In this document: piece after piece, positions 8,146 to 17,216 of the stretch
Layout: each line of letters opens with the position of its first letter
Position numbering within the stretch: the stretch's first letter is position 1
Origin: Paraburkholderia polaris
GTDB taxonomy: Bacteria; Pseudomonadota; Gammaproteobacteria; Burkholderiales; Burkholderiaceae
NCBI RefSeq assembly: GCF_012927345.1
Contig: NZ_JABBGJ010000001.1
Coordinates: forward strand, 1 to 64,000
DNA length: 64,000 bases
Direction: 5' to 3'
Made by a program: the position numbers and the translations under genes
Notes under the pieces: generated by a model
Told to the model about the DNA's origin: nothing
The model's input: only the letters and a program-made list of their open reading frames with translations
The model's database searches: none

Positions 8146-9273
8146 ATGTCGCAAATCCAGCAATTTCCTTTCGTCAGCGTGTCCGGCAAGCCGTATGAAC
8201 GCGGCGTTCAATATGGCCGCGCGGCGGCGGCGCGTGTGCGCCTGAGCGCTTCCCGCTACGGCCAGACGCTGCGCAATCTCGGCTACGGCGAAGCGTCGCA
8301 GACAGCGCTGATCCGCTCGCTCGAACAGGTCATCGGCGAGTTCCAACCGGCGTACCTGGACGAGATGCGCGGCATCGCCGTCGGCGCGGAAGTGCCGTTC
8401 GAGGACATCGTGATGATCAATGCCCGTACCGAGGTGCTGGCCAAGGCGCGAGCCGAAATGACGCTGCAGGCCGACGACGAAGACGGCTGTACCGGTGTGC
8501 TGGTGTTGCCGTCGCGCTCGTCGACCGGGCAGTTGATCCATGCGCAGAACTGGGACTGGAAGGCCGATTGCGTCGATACCGGCATCGTCTTGCGCGTACG
8601 CAGCGACGACGGCCCCGATTTCCTGACGTTCGTCGAGGCAGGCGGCCTCGCGCGCAGTGGGCTCAATGCCGCGGGCGTGTCGATCACCGCGAATTATCTC
8701 GAGTCCGAGCGTGACTTCACGCAACTGGGCGTGCCGCTGTCGCTGCTGCGCCGGCGCGTGCTGGAAGAGCCGGTGTTCGCGAACGCGTTGCGGGTGATCG
8801 CCACCACGCCGAAATCGTGTTCGAACAACATCATGCTCGGGATGGCCGAGGGCTTCGGTATCGATTTCGAATGTGCGCCGAACGAAGCTTTCCCGATCTA
8901 TCCGGACGATGACCAGATGATCGTGCACGCGAACCATTGGGTCAGCCCGGTCGCCCGCACCAAGCTGTTGGACACCGGTTGCGAGAGCTCGCCGGACAGC
9001 TATTACCGCGACTGGCGCGTGCGTCAGTTGTTGAAGGCCGCACCGAAGGTGGATCGCGACGCGGTCAAGGCCGCGCTGTTCGATGCGTTCGGCACGCCGT
9101 ATTCGGTGTGCCGTCCACCGCGTCCGGGCACGCGCCACACGATGACCGCGACGGTCGCGATGATCGTCATGGTACCGGGCGCAGGGGAAATGGATGTCGC
9201 ACCGATGCCCGCGCTCAACCGGGTCTTCACCCGCTACAGCCTGCACCGCGAACCGCTCGCCGAAGCGGCGTGA
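8146..9273 (+). CDS. C45-family acyltransferase/peptidase (Ntn hydrolase)
   Basis: A 375-residue protein of the acyl-CoA:6-aminopenicillanate acyltransferase/C45 peptidase type. These are Ntn hydrolases that cleave themselves to expose a Cys nucleophile. Here Cys115 in DEDGCTGVLVLP is the expected cleavage point. HAQNWDWKADC and GLARSGLNAAGVSITANYL match the family's downstream blocks. The ATG at 8146 (MSQIQQFPFVSVSGKPYERG) is preferred because the N-terminal G-x-P-Y-E-R-G segment is characteristic; the upstream frame is antisense to LysR. Followed after 75 bp by an alpha/beta hydrolase and then a transporter in one operon. Likely role: hydrolysis of an N-acyl amide or small lactam-like compound. 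Confidence 0.8.
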   Translation: MSQIQQFPFVSVSGKPYERGVQYGRAAAARVRLSASRYGQTLRNLGYGEASQTALIRSLEQVIGEFQPAYLDEMRGIAVGAEVPFEDIVMINARTEVLAKARAEMTLQADDEDGCTGVLVLPSRSSTGQLIHAQNWDWKADCVDTGIVLRVRSDDGPDFLTFVEAGGLARSGLNAAGVSITANYLESERDFTQLGVPLSLLRRRVLEEPVFANALRVIATTPKSCSNNIMLGMAEGFGIDFECAPNEAFPIYPDDDQMIVHANHWVSPVARTKLLDTGCESSPDSYYRDWRVRQLLKAAPKVDRDAVKAALFDAFGTPYSVCRPPRPGTRHTMTATVAMIVMVPGAGEMDVAPMPALNRVFTRYSLHREPLAEAA

Positions 9274-9348
9274 GTTGTGAACAGGCATGTGTGCCGCGCA
9301 GCGCGAGGCATTCACGACACCGTTGAAATCGTCAGAGAGGAATGACCG

Positions 9349-10212
9349 ATGTTCGATATAGAGAAGCGATCCGCTCCGGGTCATGAGAAAGCGCAAGCGC
9401 TGTATGACCTGGGTTCGACCACTGTGTACGCGAGCCGCCACGATCCGCGCTTTCCGTATGTGCTGTACGTGCCGCCTGAAGTGCTGACACCCGGCAACGA
9501 CGTGGAACTGGTCGTCGTGATGCATGGCACCGGGCGCCAGTTCACGCAGTATCGCGATGCGTTCGCGCCGTTTGGCCGCTGGAACCGCTGCATCGTGCTG
9601 TGTCCGCTGTTTCCGGTGGGCGTGCGCGGCGACGGCGAGCGCAGTGGTTTCAAGCGCCTGATCGAAGGCGATATCCGCTACGACAAAGTGCTGCTCGATA
9701 TGGTGACCGAAGTGGGCGAGCGTTACGGCAAGCGCTTCGACAAGTTCGCACTGTTCGGCTATTCGGGCGGCGGGCAGTACGTGAACCGCTTTGCGTACGC
9801 GCATCCGGAGCGGCTATGGGCCGCGTCGATCGGTGCGCCGGGCAACGTCACCGTGCTCGATCACACGAAGGACTGGTGGCTAGGCGTGGGTGGCTTCGAG
9901 CGGCACTTCGGCAAGCCGTTCGATCTGGCCGCGTTGCAGCGTGTGCCGGTGCAGATGGTGGTGGGCCGGGCGGATCTGGAAACCTGGGAAATCACGGTGC
10001 CCGAGGATAGCCCGATGTATCTGCCAGGTATCAACGATGCTGGGGCGACGCGCCCGGAGCGGCTCCGCACGCTGAAGGCGTCGTTCGAGGCCGCGGGCAT
10101 TCGCGTGCGCTTCGACGAGCTGGCCAATATCGCTCACAACGGCATGCAGGTCGTCGAGGTGGTTCAGGATTTTTTTGCGCAGGCGTTGCGCACGCTGCGG
10201 GCCGGAGGATAA
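9349..10212 (+). CDS. Alpha/beta hydrolase
   Basis: 287 residues. The oxyanion segment is VVVMHGTGRQF (about 55-65). The nucleophile elbow is GYSGGG with Ser139, followed by QYVNRFAYAHPERL. The usual His comes near the C-terminus in ANIAHNGMQVVEVV. This is a serine hydrolase with a polyhydroxyalkanoate-depolymerase or feruloyl-esterase-like fold. An SD-like GAGAGGAATG precedes the ATG. It lies between the C45 enzyme and the MFS transporter, and its end is only 4 bp from the transporter start, so the three genes are co-transcribed. The substrate is probably an ester or amide from the same pathway. Confidence 0.8.
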   Translation: MFDIEKRSAPGHEKAQALYDLGSTTVYASRHDPRFPYVLYVPPEVLTPGNDVELVVVMHGTGRQFTQYRDAFAPFGRWNRCIVLCPLFPVGVRGDGERSGFKRLIEGDIRYDKVLLDMVTEVGERYGKRFDKFALFGYSGGGQYVNRFAYAHPERLWAASIGAPGNVTVLDHTKDWWLGVGGFERHFGKPFDLAALQRVPVQMVVGRADLETWEITVPEDSPMYLPGINDAGATRPERLRTLKASFEAAGIRVRFDELANIAHNGMQVVEVVQDFFAQALRTLRAGG

Positions 10213-10216
10213 GCAC

Positions 10217-11587
10217 ATGCACATCCAAAGCGATCCCGGGAAGATCTGGAAAACCATTGTATCGACGGTGATAGGTGGCACCTTCGAGTGGTTCGACTTC
10301 ATGGTGTACTCCTATTTTTCGAGCACAATCGCACGGGTGTTTTTCCCCAGCTTCGATCGCGGCGGGTCGTTGTTGCTGACCTTCGCTACGTTTGCGATCG
10401 GCTTTCTGGTTCGGCCGATCGGCGGCGTGGTGATGGGGATGGTCGCGGACCGGGCAGGGCGGGTGAAGGTGCTGTCGTGGATCATGGTCTTGATGTCGGT
10501 GGGTTCGCTGTTGTTGGGACTAACGCCGGGCTATGCGACGCTGGGTCTGGCTGCGCCGCTGCTGGTGCTGGTCGGACGCCTGGTGCAGGGCTTTGCGGTG
10601 GGCGCGCAGTTTGCGCTGTCGTCCGTGACGATCTATGAGGTGGCGCCGCCCGACCGGAAGATGTTCTACGGCAGCTTCAACATGCTGTCGCTGGGGATTG
10701 CGGGGATGTTGTCGTCGGGATGCAGCTTCTTCCTGTCGAGCCATCTGTCGCATGCGGAGCTGGAGACTTGGGGTTGGCGCGTGCCGTTTCTGATCGGCGC
10801 GCTGGTCGGGCCGATCGGCTTCTACATCCGGCATCACATTGGCGAATCGGACGAATTTCACCAGATGCAGGCGCGCCCCGCGGCGCGGGCGCCCATGCGC
10901 GAGCGGCTGCGCGATTTTGTCCGCGAAAATGGCGACGCCGTGGTGTGCGCGATGGGCGTGATGATCGCCGGCACGTCGCTGAATTATGTCTGGAATGCGT
11001 ATCTGCCGACTTACGCGCAATACCAGTTACACCTGTCACTAAGTTCGTCGCTGCACGGGGTGTTTGTCACGAGCATCGTGGCGTGCGTGCTGTCGCCAGT
11101 GTTTGGCATGCTGGCGGACCGTGTCGGCGCATATCGGCTGTTCTGCTTCTTTATTGCGGGCTGGCTGACGTGCGTCTTTCCGCTGTTCTGGTACTTGCTG
11201 GCTGACCCCACCGCCAGCCGTCTGATGATCGTGCAAGTGATCGGCATGTTGTTCGTGACGCTGCAAGGCGCTGCCCATCCAGGGATGCTGGTCAGGATAT
11301 TCACCGTGCAGGGGCGTTCCACCGGCGTGGCCATTTCGTATAACACCTCGGTCATGCTGTTTGGCGGGTTGGCGCCGTTCTATATCTCGGTGGTGGCGCG
11401 TTTCACGAACGCGCGCTTCATTCCGCCGAGCTACCTGTTCGGCACCGGACTGCTGGCGATCGTGCTGGTGCTCGTTACGCGCACTGGGCGACGGGTGTTG
11501 CAGGCCGACCGGCTGGAGCGCGGGCAACGGCGTGCGGCACGCGAGACCGGTATGCAGCGGGCGAACTCGGGTGATCGGGCGGTTTAG
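10217..11587 (+). CDS. MFS transporter, metabolite:H+ symporter (MHS) type
   Basis: A 456-residue inner-membrane protein with about 12 hydrophobic segments. The opening TIVSTVIGGTFEWFDFMVY is diagnostic of the MHS family (shikimate, proline/betaine and alpha-ketoglutarate permeases). GMVADRAGRVKVL fits the MFS loop 2-3 motif, and GMLADRVGAYRLF is the half-repeat. The ATG at 10217 is 4 bp after the hydrolase stop. It most likely imports the carboxylate or amide handled by the two upstream hydrolases. The C-terminus is a charged cytoplasmic tail rich in Arg. Confidence 0.88.
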   Translation: MHIQSDPGKIWKTIVSTVIGGTFEWFDFMVYSYFSSTIARVFFPSFDRGGSLLLTFATFAIGFLVRPIGGVVMGMVADRAGRVKVLSWIMVLMSVGSLLLGLTPGYATLGLAAPLLVLVGRLVQGFAVGAQFALSSVTIYEVAPPDRKMFYGSFNMLSLGIAGMLSSGCSFFLSSHLSHAELETWGWRVPFLIGALVGPIGFYIRHHIGESDEFHQMQARPAARAPMRERLRDFVRENGDAVVCAMGVMIAGTSLNYVWNAYLPTYAQYQLHLSLSSSLHGVFVTSIVACVLSPVFGMLADRVGAYRLFCFFIAGWLTCVFPLFWYLLADPTASRLMIVQVIGMLFVTLQGAAHPGMLVRIFTVQGRSTGVAISYNTSVMLFGGLAPFYISVVARFTNARFIPPSYLFGTGLLAIVLVLVTRTGRRVLQADRLERGQRRAARETGMQRANSGDRAV

Positions 11588-11825
11588 CTCGGCACCCGAG
11601 CAACCCGCGACCGGACGATGCAACGGATCTCATCCGATTTGCGGCTTTAGATAGCGGCAGGCACAAGCGCGAGCTTGGGTACCGGTGCAAACTCGGGCCG
11701 CGCTACATTGGGCCGTACGTTCGGATTCCACTGTGGGTCCGCCACCGGAGAACTCCCCTCGACAAGCCCGCTCGGGCCAGAAGCCGATGACGAGCCGCCG
11801 GCCCTCGGTTCCCGGTTCCCGTGGT

Positions 11826-11925
11826 CCGGCCGGCACCTGGATTAACTGGATACCTTGATCACACTTGCGTCCTCGATATGTAGGAATCCTGCCATGTCGC
11901 GTCACACTAAGCGATCAAGACAGGC
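11826..11925 (+). pseudogene. Decayed partial copy of the 6381 orphan gene
   Basis: The DNA from 11828 to 11892 matches the middle of the gene at 6381-6845 almost base for base (CCGGCACCTGGAT, CCTTGATCACACTTG, CTCGATATGTAGGAATCCT). One change turns a Gln codon into TAA. The match then jumps to the 3' end of that gene (CACACTAAGCGATCA against CACACTAGGCGATCA), so the intervening sequence is deleted. This is a dead copy. Confidence 0.7.
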
Positions 11926-12015
11926 CGGCGAGTGGTAGCGCGGTAGCCCGAATCCTTGGGACGAGAACTACGACTCGCCGCTCAGGCATCAGCCATGTAG
12001 GCAAAGCCGCCAGAG

Positions 12016-12241
12016 ACGCTTTGCACGACGCATGCCAGCTATACCTTGCTATATGCACCAGGTACGACCTATAACCTAGACGCGTACACGTTCGTCTACG
12101 GGGGCTGTCGGCTATGTGAACAACAGCAGGAACGGTACGTTTTCAGTGTTCGCGACGCCGCGCAATTCGTCCTCGTCGACGACTCCGCTGGCTGGCGAAT
12201 CGCAAACCGGCGTGTACGTCGGGATGATGCACACGTTCTGA
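12016..12241 (+). pseudogene. 3' remnant of a Gram-negative porin gene
   Basis: Translated with one frameshift near 12104, the sequence reads HASYTLLYAPGTTYNLDAY, TFVYGG, then AVGYVNNSRNGTFSVFATP and ends GVYVGMMHTF with a stop at 12239-12241. The terminal Phe and the VGxMHTF ending are typical of the last beta-strand of Burkholderia trimeric porins. Only the last few strands remain and the frame is broken. No 5' part is present upstream. Confidence 0.7.
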
Positions 12242-12325
12242 TATTCTTTCTAACGTGCTCCGGCGTGTGAATTCGACGTCGGTACCACTGGCAGGCGGTA
12301 TCCACTCAAGAGGGTAGAGATCATC

Positions 12326-14848
12326 ATGACCAGTCAGTCGAATTCGCGAGGCGTGATCGCCATCATTACGTTGCTCTTCACGGTGCTGACGGCGCTCTAC
12401 CTGTTGATCGGTGGCGCATGGCTGCTCGCGGTCGGCGGCTCTGCGTACTACGTCATCACAGGCATCGTGCTGTTGGGCGTGGCCTGGCTGCTTTGGCGGC
12501 GTAGTCCTGCCGCGCTCGTGCTTTATGCACTTGTGCTTATCGGCACGGCGATCTGGGCTCTCCTCGAGTCGGGTCCCGACTTCTGGGCACTCGCGCCGCG
12601 CTCCGGTGTGCTCGTCATCTTCGGCGTGTGGTTGCTGTTGCTCATGAGCTGGCGGCTGGAAGGCGAGCGAAAGCTGGGTGTCGCGGCGCTCGTCGTCGCG
12701 CTCGTGGCATGGGCGGGCGTGCTCGTGTACGCGAACTTCAATGATCCGCAGCAGGTCAACGGCACACTGAACGCCGCCGTGCCCGCGAGCGGCGCCAGCA
12801 GCGGGATCGACGCCGCCGACTGGCCCGCCTATGGGCGCACCCAGGAAGGCACTCGCTACTCACCATTGCAGCAGATCACGCCTGAGAATGTGAAGAATCT
12901 CCAGGTGGCCTGGACCTTCCGCACGGGCGACATGAAGGGGCCCAACGATCCGGTCGAGATTACCAACGAAGTCACGCCCATCAAGATCGGCGACCTGCTC
13001 TACCTATGCTCGCCGCATCAGATCCTGTTCGCGCTCGACGCGAAGACGGGTACGCTCAAGTGGAAGTTCGATCCGGAACTGAAGTCTGATCCGTCGTTTC
13101 AGCACGTGACTTGCCGCGGCGTGTCGTATGTCGATCTTTCAGCCAGTGCCACGCCCGCCGCACCCGCTGCGGCGCCGGCGAGCGATGCCGCCGCAGCGAC
13201 AGACGCCTCGGGCGCTGCTACCACGGCGGCGTCGGGCCCTGCAGTCGCGGACGCCTCGGGCGCTGTTGCCACGGCGGCCTCGGGCCCTGCAGTTGCGGAC
13301 GCCTCCGGCCCCGCCGCCACGGCCGCCTGTACGCGCCGCATCTTCCTGCCGGTCAACGACGGCCACCTCTACGCGCTCGACGCGCTGACGGGCCAACGTT
13401 GCGCTGGCTTCGGCAACAATGGCGACCTCGACCTTCAACACGCCCAGCCGGTCACGACACCGGGCATGTACGAGCCCACCTCGCCGTCGATCATCACCAG
13501 CACGGTGATCATCGTGGCGGGCGCGGTCGAGGACAATTTCTCGAACCGCGAGCCGTCGGGTGTCATCCGCGGCTTCGACGTGCGCACGGGCGAATTGCTC
13601 TGGGCGTTCGATCCGGGCGCGAAGGACCCGAATCACATTCCGGGCCCGGGCGAACATTACACGTGGAATTCGCCCAACTCATGGGCACCTGCCGCCTACG
13701 ACGCGAAGCTCGACATTGTCTATCTGCCGATGGGTGTGAAGACGCCGGATATCTGGGGCGGCGACCGCACGCCGGAGCTGGAGCGATACGCCAGCGGGCT
13801 GCTCGCACTTCACGCCTCGACCGGCAAGCTCGCCTGGTTCTACCAGAGCGTGCACCACGATCTGTGGGACATGGACCAGCCGTCGCAGCCGACCATCGCC
13901 GACATCACCGACAAGGATGGTAAGACCGTGCCGGTCGTGTACGCGCCGGCCAAGACCGGTAACCTGTTCGTGCTCGACCGCCGCACCGGTGTGCCGGTCG
14001 TGCCGGCGCCCGAAAGGCCCGTGCCGCAGGGCGCGGCGCCCGGCGACCACGTTGAGCCGACACAGCCGTTCTCACAACTCACGTATCGTCCGTCGAAGAA
14101 CCTGACCGACGCCGACATGTGGGGCGCAACGATGTTCGACCAGCTTGTGTGCCGCGTGATGTTCCACCAGCTGCGGTACGAGGGCACGTTCACGCCGCCG
14201 TCGCTACAGGGCACGCTCGTGTTCCCGGGCAACCTGGGCGTCTTCGAGTGGGGCGGTCTTGCCGTCGACACCGACCGCCAGATTGCCGTCGCGAACCCGA
14301 TCGGTTTGCCGTTCGTCTCGCGTCTGATTCCGCGCGGGCCGGGCAACCCGCTGGAACCGGTGGAGGGCGCCAAGGGCAGCGGCACGGAATCAGGCGTCCA
14401 GCCGCAGTACGGCATACCGTACGGCGTGACGATCAATCCGTTCCTCTCGCCGCTGGGATTGCCGTGCAAGCAACCGGCATGGGGCTACATCTCGGCGATC
14501 GATCTCAAGACCAATGAGATTGTGTGGAAGAAGCGCATCGGCACTGTGCGCGACAGTTCGCCGATTCCTCTGCCGTTCAAGATGGGGATGCCGATGCTGG
14601 GCGGTCCGATTGTCACTGCGGGCGGGGTCGCGTTCATTGGCGCGACGGCGGACAACTACATCCGCGCGTTCAACGTGAACAACGGCGAGCAGCTCTGGGA
14701 GGCCCGCCTGCCCGCAGGCGGTCAGGCGACGCCTATGAGCTATTCGATCGATGGCCGTCAGTACGTGGTGATCGCGGCGGGCGGCCATGGCTCGTTCGGC
14801 ACCAAGCTCGGCGACTATGTGATTGCCTACGCGTTGCCGCAGCAGTAA
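12326..14848 (+). CDS. gcd: Membrane-bound PQQ-dependent dehydrogenase (glucose/quinate/shikimate family)
   Basis: 840 residues. The first ~140 residues hold about five membrane helices, as in quinoprotein glucose dehydrogenase. A periplasmic eight-bladed PQQ propeller follows, starting DWPAYGRTQEGTRYSPLQQI. Family segments include NEVTPIKIGDLLYLCSPH, YEPTSPSIITSTVII, FYQSVHHDLWDMD, YAPAKTGNLFVLDRRTG and the C-terminal GGQATPMSY plus YVVIAAGGHGSFG. Such enzymes oxidise glucose or a related polyol/cyclitol in the periplasm and pass electrons to ubiquinone; the exact substrate is not certain. GAGGGTAGAG precedes the ATG. Oddity: an Ala/Gly/Ser-rich insert of about 60 residues (about 273-335) built of near-repeats of DASGAxxTAASGPAVA interrupts a propeller blade. 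Confidence 0.85.
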   Translation: MTSQSNSRGVIAIITLLFTVLTALYLLIGGAWLLAVGGSAYYVITGIVLLGVAWLLWRRSPAALVLYALVLIGTAIWALLESGPDFWALAPRSGVLVIFGVWLLLLMSWRLEGERKLGVAALVVALVAWAGVLVYANFNDPQQVNGTLNAAVPASGASSGIDAADWPAYGRTQEGTRYSPLQQITPENVKNLQVAWTFRTGDMKGPNDPVEITNEVTPIKIGDLLYLCSPHQILFALDAKTGTLKWKFDPELKSDPSFQHVTCRGVSYVDLSASATPAAPAAAPASDAAAATDASGAATTAASGPAVADASGAVATAASGPAVADASGPAATAACTRRIFLPVNDGHLYALDALTGQRCAGFGNNGDLDLQHAQPVTTPGMYEPTSPSIITSTVIIVAGAVEDNFSNREPSGVIRGFDVRTGELLWAFDPGAKDPNHIPGPGEHYTWNSPNSWAPAAYDAKLDIVYLPMGVKTPDIWGGDRTPELERYASGLLALHASTGKLAWFYQSVHHDLWDMDQPSQPTIADITDKDGKTVPVVYAPAKTGNLFVLDRRTGVPVVPAPERPVPQGAAPGDHVEPTQPFSQLTYRPSKNLTDADMWGATMFDQLVCRVMFHQLRYEGTFTPPSLQGTLVFPGNLGVFEWGGLAVDTDRQIAVANPIGLPFVSRLIPRGPGNPLEPVEGAKGSGTESGVQPQYGIPYGVTINPFLSPLGLPCKQPAWGYISAIDLKTNEIVWKKRIGTVRDSSPIPLPFKMGMPMLGGPIVTAGGVAFIGATADNYIRAFNVNNGEQLWEARLPAGGQATPMSYSIDGRQYVVIAAGGHGSFGTKLGDYVIAYALPQQ
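13145..13328 (+). repeat. In-frame tandem repeat inside the PQQ dehydrogenase gene
   Basis: The DNA encodes repeated units of the type GACGCCTCGGGC-GCTGxTxCCACGGCGGC-TCGGGCCCTGCAGTxGCG. Three units lie between 13200 and 13325, nearly identical at the base level, so they arose by recent duplication. They keep the frame and add a low-complexity Ala/Ser/Gly loop to the periplasmic domain. Confidence 0.8.
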
Positions 14849-14865
14849 GCGGCATGCGCCGCTTA
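14846..14865. terminator. Bidirectional hairpin holding both stop codons
   Basis: TAAGCGGC-ATGC-GCCGCTTA is a perfect 8-bp stem. It contains the stop codon of the dehydrogenase on the plus strand and of the convergent GTPase on the minus strand. There is no long T-tract, so termination efficiency is uncertain. Confidence 0.5.
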
Positions 14866-15897
14866 TTCCACCCCTGCTTCGCGCAGAAAATGCGCGATCG
14901 TTTCCTCGATCACCGACCTGGCCAGACCCTGCACAATGAACACGAGCCGTGTCGTGTGATCGTCGTCAGGCCACGCTTCAAGCCGCAACGGTTCATGCAG
15001 CAACTGCTGCACGCCGTGGAACACAACAGGCCGCGATTCGCCGATGAAATTGCCGATCCCCTTAACCCGCAGGATGCGTTCGCCGTGATAGCCGAGCAGT
15101 ACCGTCAGCGCAGTTTCGAATGCCTGCATTGGCAATGCCTGAGAGTAAGTCAGGCAGAAGCTGTCGATGTCTGGATGGGCCACGCGTGACGCCGTCGCGC
15201 CACGCATCAGCAACTTGCGCGGCGAAGGCTCGGCACGCAACCAGGGCCGCAAGGCACGCGGCGTCAGGATGTCGAGCAGTTGTTGTGCGTCAATCTCGCC
15301 GTTGCGCACCGGGATGCGTGTCGCACCCGGATTCAGCGCCTCAAGCGCCGCTTCGAGGTCGGCAAGCGCGGCTGCATCGACCAGTTCCGCCTTTGTCAGC
15401 AACAGCCGGTCCGCGACTGCCACCTGCTGTCGCGATTCCTCATGTCGGGCAAGTTGCGCGGCGCCGTGTTTCGCATCTACGGTCGTCACGATGCCATCGA
15501 GTTGCAAACGACCTTCAAGCGCTGGGTCACCCAGCAGCAACGAGATCACCGGGCCGGGCCGCGCAAGCCCCGTCGTCTCGATCAGAATCCGCTCGAAGGC
15601 GGGAATCTCGCCGCGCGCGCGGCGCTCTAGCAGATCGGCCACGGTCGCAGCGAGTTCGTCGCGCACGCCGCAACACAGGCAGCCGTTCTCCAGCAGTGCG
15701 ATGGTCTCGTCGCGCGAGGTGCTGACGAACAGATGATCGAGACCGATCGCGCCCAGTTCGTTGATCACCACCGCACAACGGCCCAGCGCCGGTTGCGGCA
15801 GCAGGCGATTGAGCAACGTGGTCTTACCCGAACCGAGAAAGCCCGTCAGCAACGTCAGGGGAATCGCAGCAGATTGCACGGTGGCTTGTCCTGACAC
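14863..15897 (-). CDS. COG0523 / CobW-family GTP-binding protein
   Basis: 344 residues. Walker A is TGFLGSGKTTLLN (about 17-29). The metal-binding motif ENGCLCCGVRDEL (CxCC) and the switch segment LIETTGLARPGPV follow, with LLLTKAELV as the nucleotide-specificity motif. The CobW C-terminal domain ends with the basic strand GERILRVKGIGNF. COG0523 proteins are GTPase metallochaperones, mostly for zinc or cobalt; which metal applies here is not visible. The start codon is GTG at 15897, directly adjacent to the TGA of the upstream metallo-beta-lactamase-fold gene, so the two are translationally coupled. The pairing suggests that it may supply metal to that enzyme. Confidence 0.88.
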   Translation of the reverse strand: MSGQATVQSAAIPLTLLTGFLGSGKTTLLNRLLPQPALGRCAVVINELGAIGLDHLFVSTSRDETIALLENGCLCCGVRDELAATVADLLERRARGEIPAFERILIETTGLARPGPVISLLLGDPALEGRLQLDGIVTTVDAKHGAAQLARHEESRQQVAVADRLLLTKAELVDAAALADLEAALEALNPGATRIPVRNGEIDAQQLLDILTPRALRPWLRAEPSPRKLLMRGATASRVAHPDIDSFCLTYSQALPMQAFETALTVLLGYHGERILRVKGIGNFIGESRPVVFHGVQQLLHEPLRLEAWPDDDHTTRLVFIVQGLARSVIEETIAHFLREAGVE

Positions 15898-16896
15898 TCA
15901 GATAACCTGCAGGTCTTTTCCGACGATGATCTGTCCGTCGAAATGTTTGCGCGCATCGGCAGCCCACATTTCGTCGGTGATCGCGGGATCGCCGCCCGGC
16001 ACGAAATGGCTCAGCACCAGCGTCTTGACGCCAGCCGCCGCGGCGATCTTGCCGACCTGCTCAGTGGTGGTGTGGCTTTTCATGAGGTGATCGAGCAGCG
16101 TCGGGGCGTTGTCGACGGTCTTCATCAGCTTTTCGAGCGCGGGCAGGTACATCACTTCGTGCACCAGGACGTCGGCGCCTTTCGCGAACTCGGCAAGCGC
16201 CGGGTAGTAGGTCGTGTCGCCGGAGAAAACGACGGTGCGGTCGCGAGTCTCGAAGCGGTAGGCGAATGCCGGCTTGATCGTGTAGTGGTCGACCAGTGTC
16301 GAGGTGACGCGCACGCGGTCGTCTTCCATCACCAGGCGCGGGCCGTCGAATTCATGGATGTTGATCAGTGGCCGGAACGGCGGGCGGCCTTCTTCGCGCA
16401 TTCGCACGTCGAGGTCGATCGCGTTCATGTCGACAAAGTCGTCGATCATCTTTGTCATGCGCGGCGGCCCGTACAGGTTGACGGGCGTGCGCAGGCCGGT
16501 GGCCCAGGCGAGGAACACGAGGTTGCCGAGGTCGGCGTTGTGATCCGAATGATGGTGGGTCAGGAAGATGTCACGGATGCCCGGCAGTTTGACGCCCGCT
16601 TTGGTCAACTGCAGCGCGACACCGTTGCCGCAATCGACCACGTAGGGCTGACCGTCGACCACCAGCACGTTCGCCGGTGCCGCGCGCAGGTCGGACGGCG
16701 TTGGGCCCCCCTTGGTGCCGAGCAGGATCAGCTGTGTGCCTTTTGCCGAATGTCCAGCGACGGGTGCCGTGGTTGCGGAGTTGGCCGGCGACTGTGCCTG
16801 GGCGTCCTGCATCCACGGCAGCGCTGCGGTGGTGCCTGCAGTAACGGCAATACGCATGAAATCACGACGGGAGCGTCCGAACGGCTGATCACTCAT
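15898..16896 (-). CDS. Tat-exported MBL-fold metallo-hydrolase
   Basis: 332 residues. The N-terminus SRRDFMRIAVTAGTTAALP is a twin-arginine signal, so the protein is folded and loaded with metal before export. The metallo-beta-lactamase core shows LTHHHSDHNAD (HxHxDH-type site), FSGDTTYYPAL with the bridging Asp, VHEVMY, and a late LSHFVPG His. It resembles the RNase Z-like arylsulfatase branch. AGGAGA lies just upstream of the ATG. It is first in a two-gene operon with the COG0523 GTPase. Two copies of an 18-base direct repeat lie 55 bp upstream. The substrate is unknown. Confidence 0.85.
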   Translation of the reverse strand: MSDQPFGRSRRDFMRIAVTAGTTAALPWMQDAQAQSPANSATTAPVAGHSAKGTQLILLGTKGGPTPSDLRAAPANVLVVDGQPYVVDCGNGVALQLTKAGVKLPGIRDIFLTHHHSDHNADLGNLVFLAWATGLRTPVNLYGPPRMTKMIDDFVDMNAIDLDVRMREEGRPPFRPLINIHEFDGPRLVMEDDRVRVTSTLVDHYTIKPAFAYRFETRDRTVVFSGDTTYYPALAEFAKGADVLVHEVMYLPALEKLMKTVDNAPTLLDHLMKSHTTTEQVGKIAAAAGVKTLVLSHFVPGGDPAITDEMWAADARKHFDGQIIVGKDLQVI

Positions 16897-17216
16897 GAGT
16901 CTGTTTCTCCTGGCATGTTGTGGGGTGTGCTCGATTTTCCTGCGGAACAGGGCTCAAAAGCGATTGCGGGCTCAAAAGCGATTGAATTGTAGCGATATTA
17001 CAAACATGCTTTCACGAGTTTTTTGGCGTCGTCGCGGGCACGACGGCGCTGGAATAAGCCGCTGTGTTCCATCGTTTACTCGTCATGCAACCACGTCCCG
17101 AGCGGCAAGGCCTTCCCGTAAAGCCCGCGGCGTGGATTGGCGCAAGCACACCGATGTGCTGGGTGACGCCGCCGACACGACGTCGAAAACGTCGGGAATT
17201 CATGTGGTCGTACATC
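16897..17216. other. Intergenic region with a tandem direct repeat
   Basis: About 320 bases between divergent genes. GGCTCAAAAGCGATTG occurs at 16951-16966 and again at 16969-16984 (18-base period). It is placed where an operator for the MBL-fold gene could sit. No other structure was seen. Confidence 0.5.

Noticed and set aside
7030..9804. A 924-codon open frame on the minus strand
   Set aside because: Only the last 292 codons are a real gene (LysR). The rest is antisense to the C45 enzyme and hydrolase and has Arg/His-rich shadow composition.
13145..13328. CRISPR-like or regulatory repeat
   Set aside because: The repeats are in frame inside a gene, without spacers, and encode an Ala/Ser/Gly loop.
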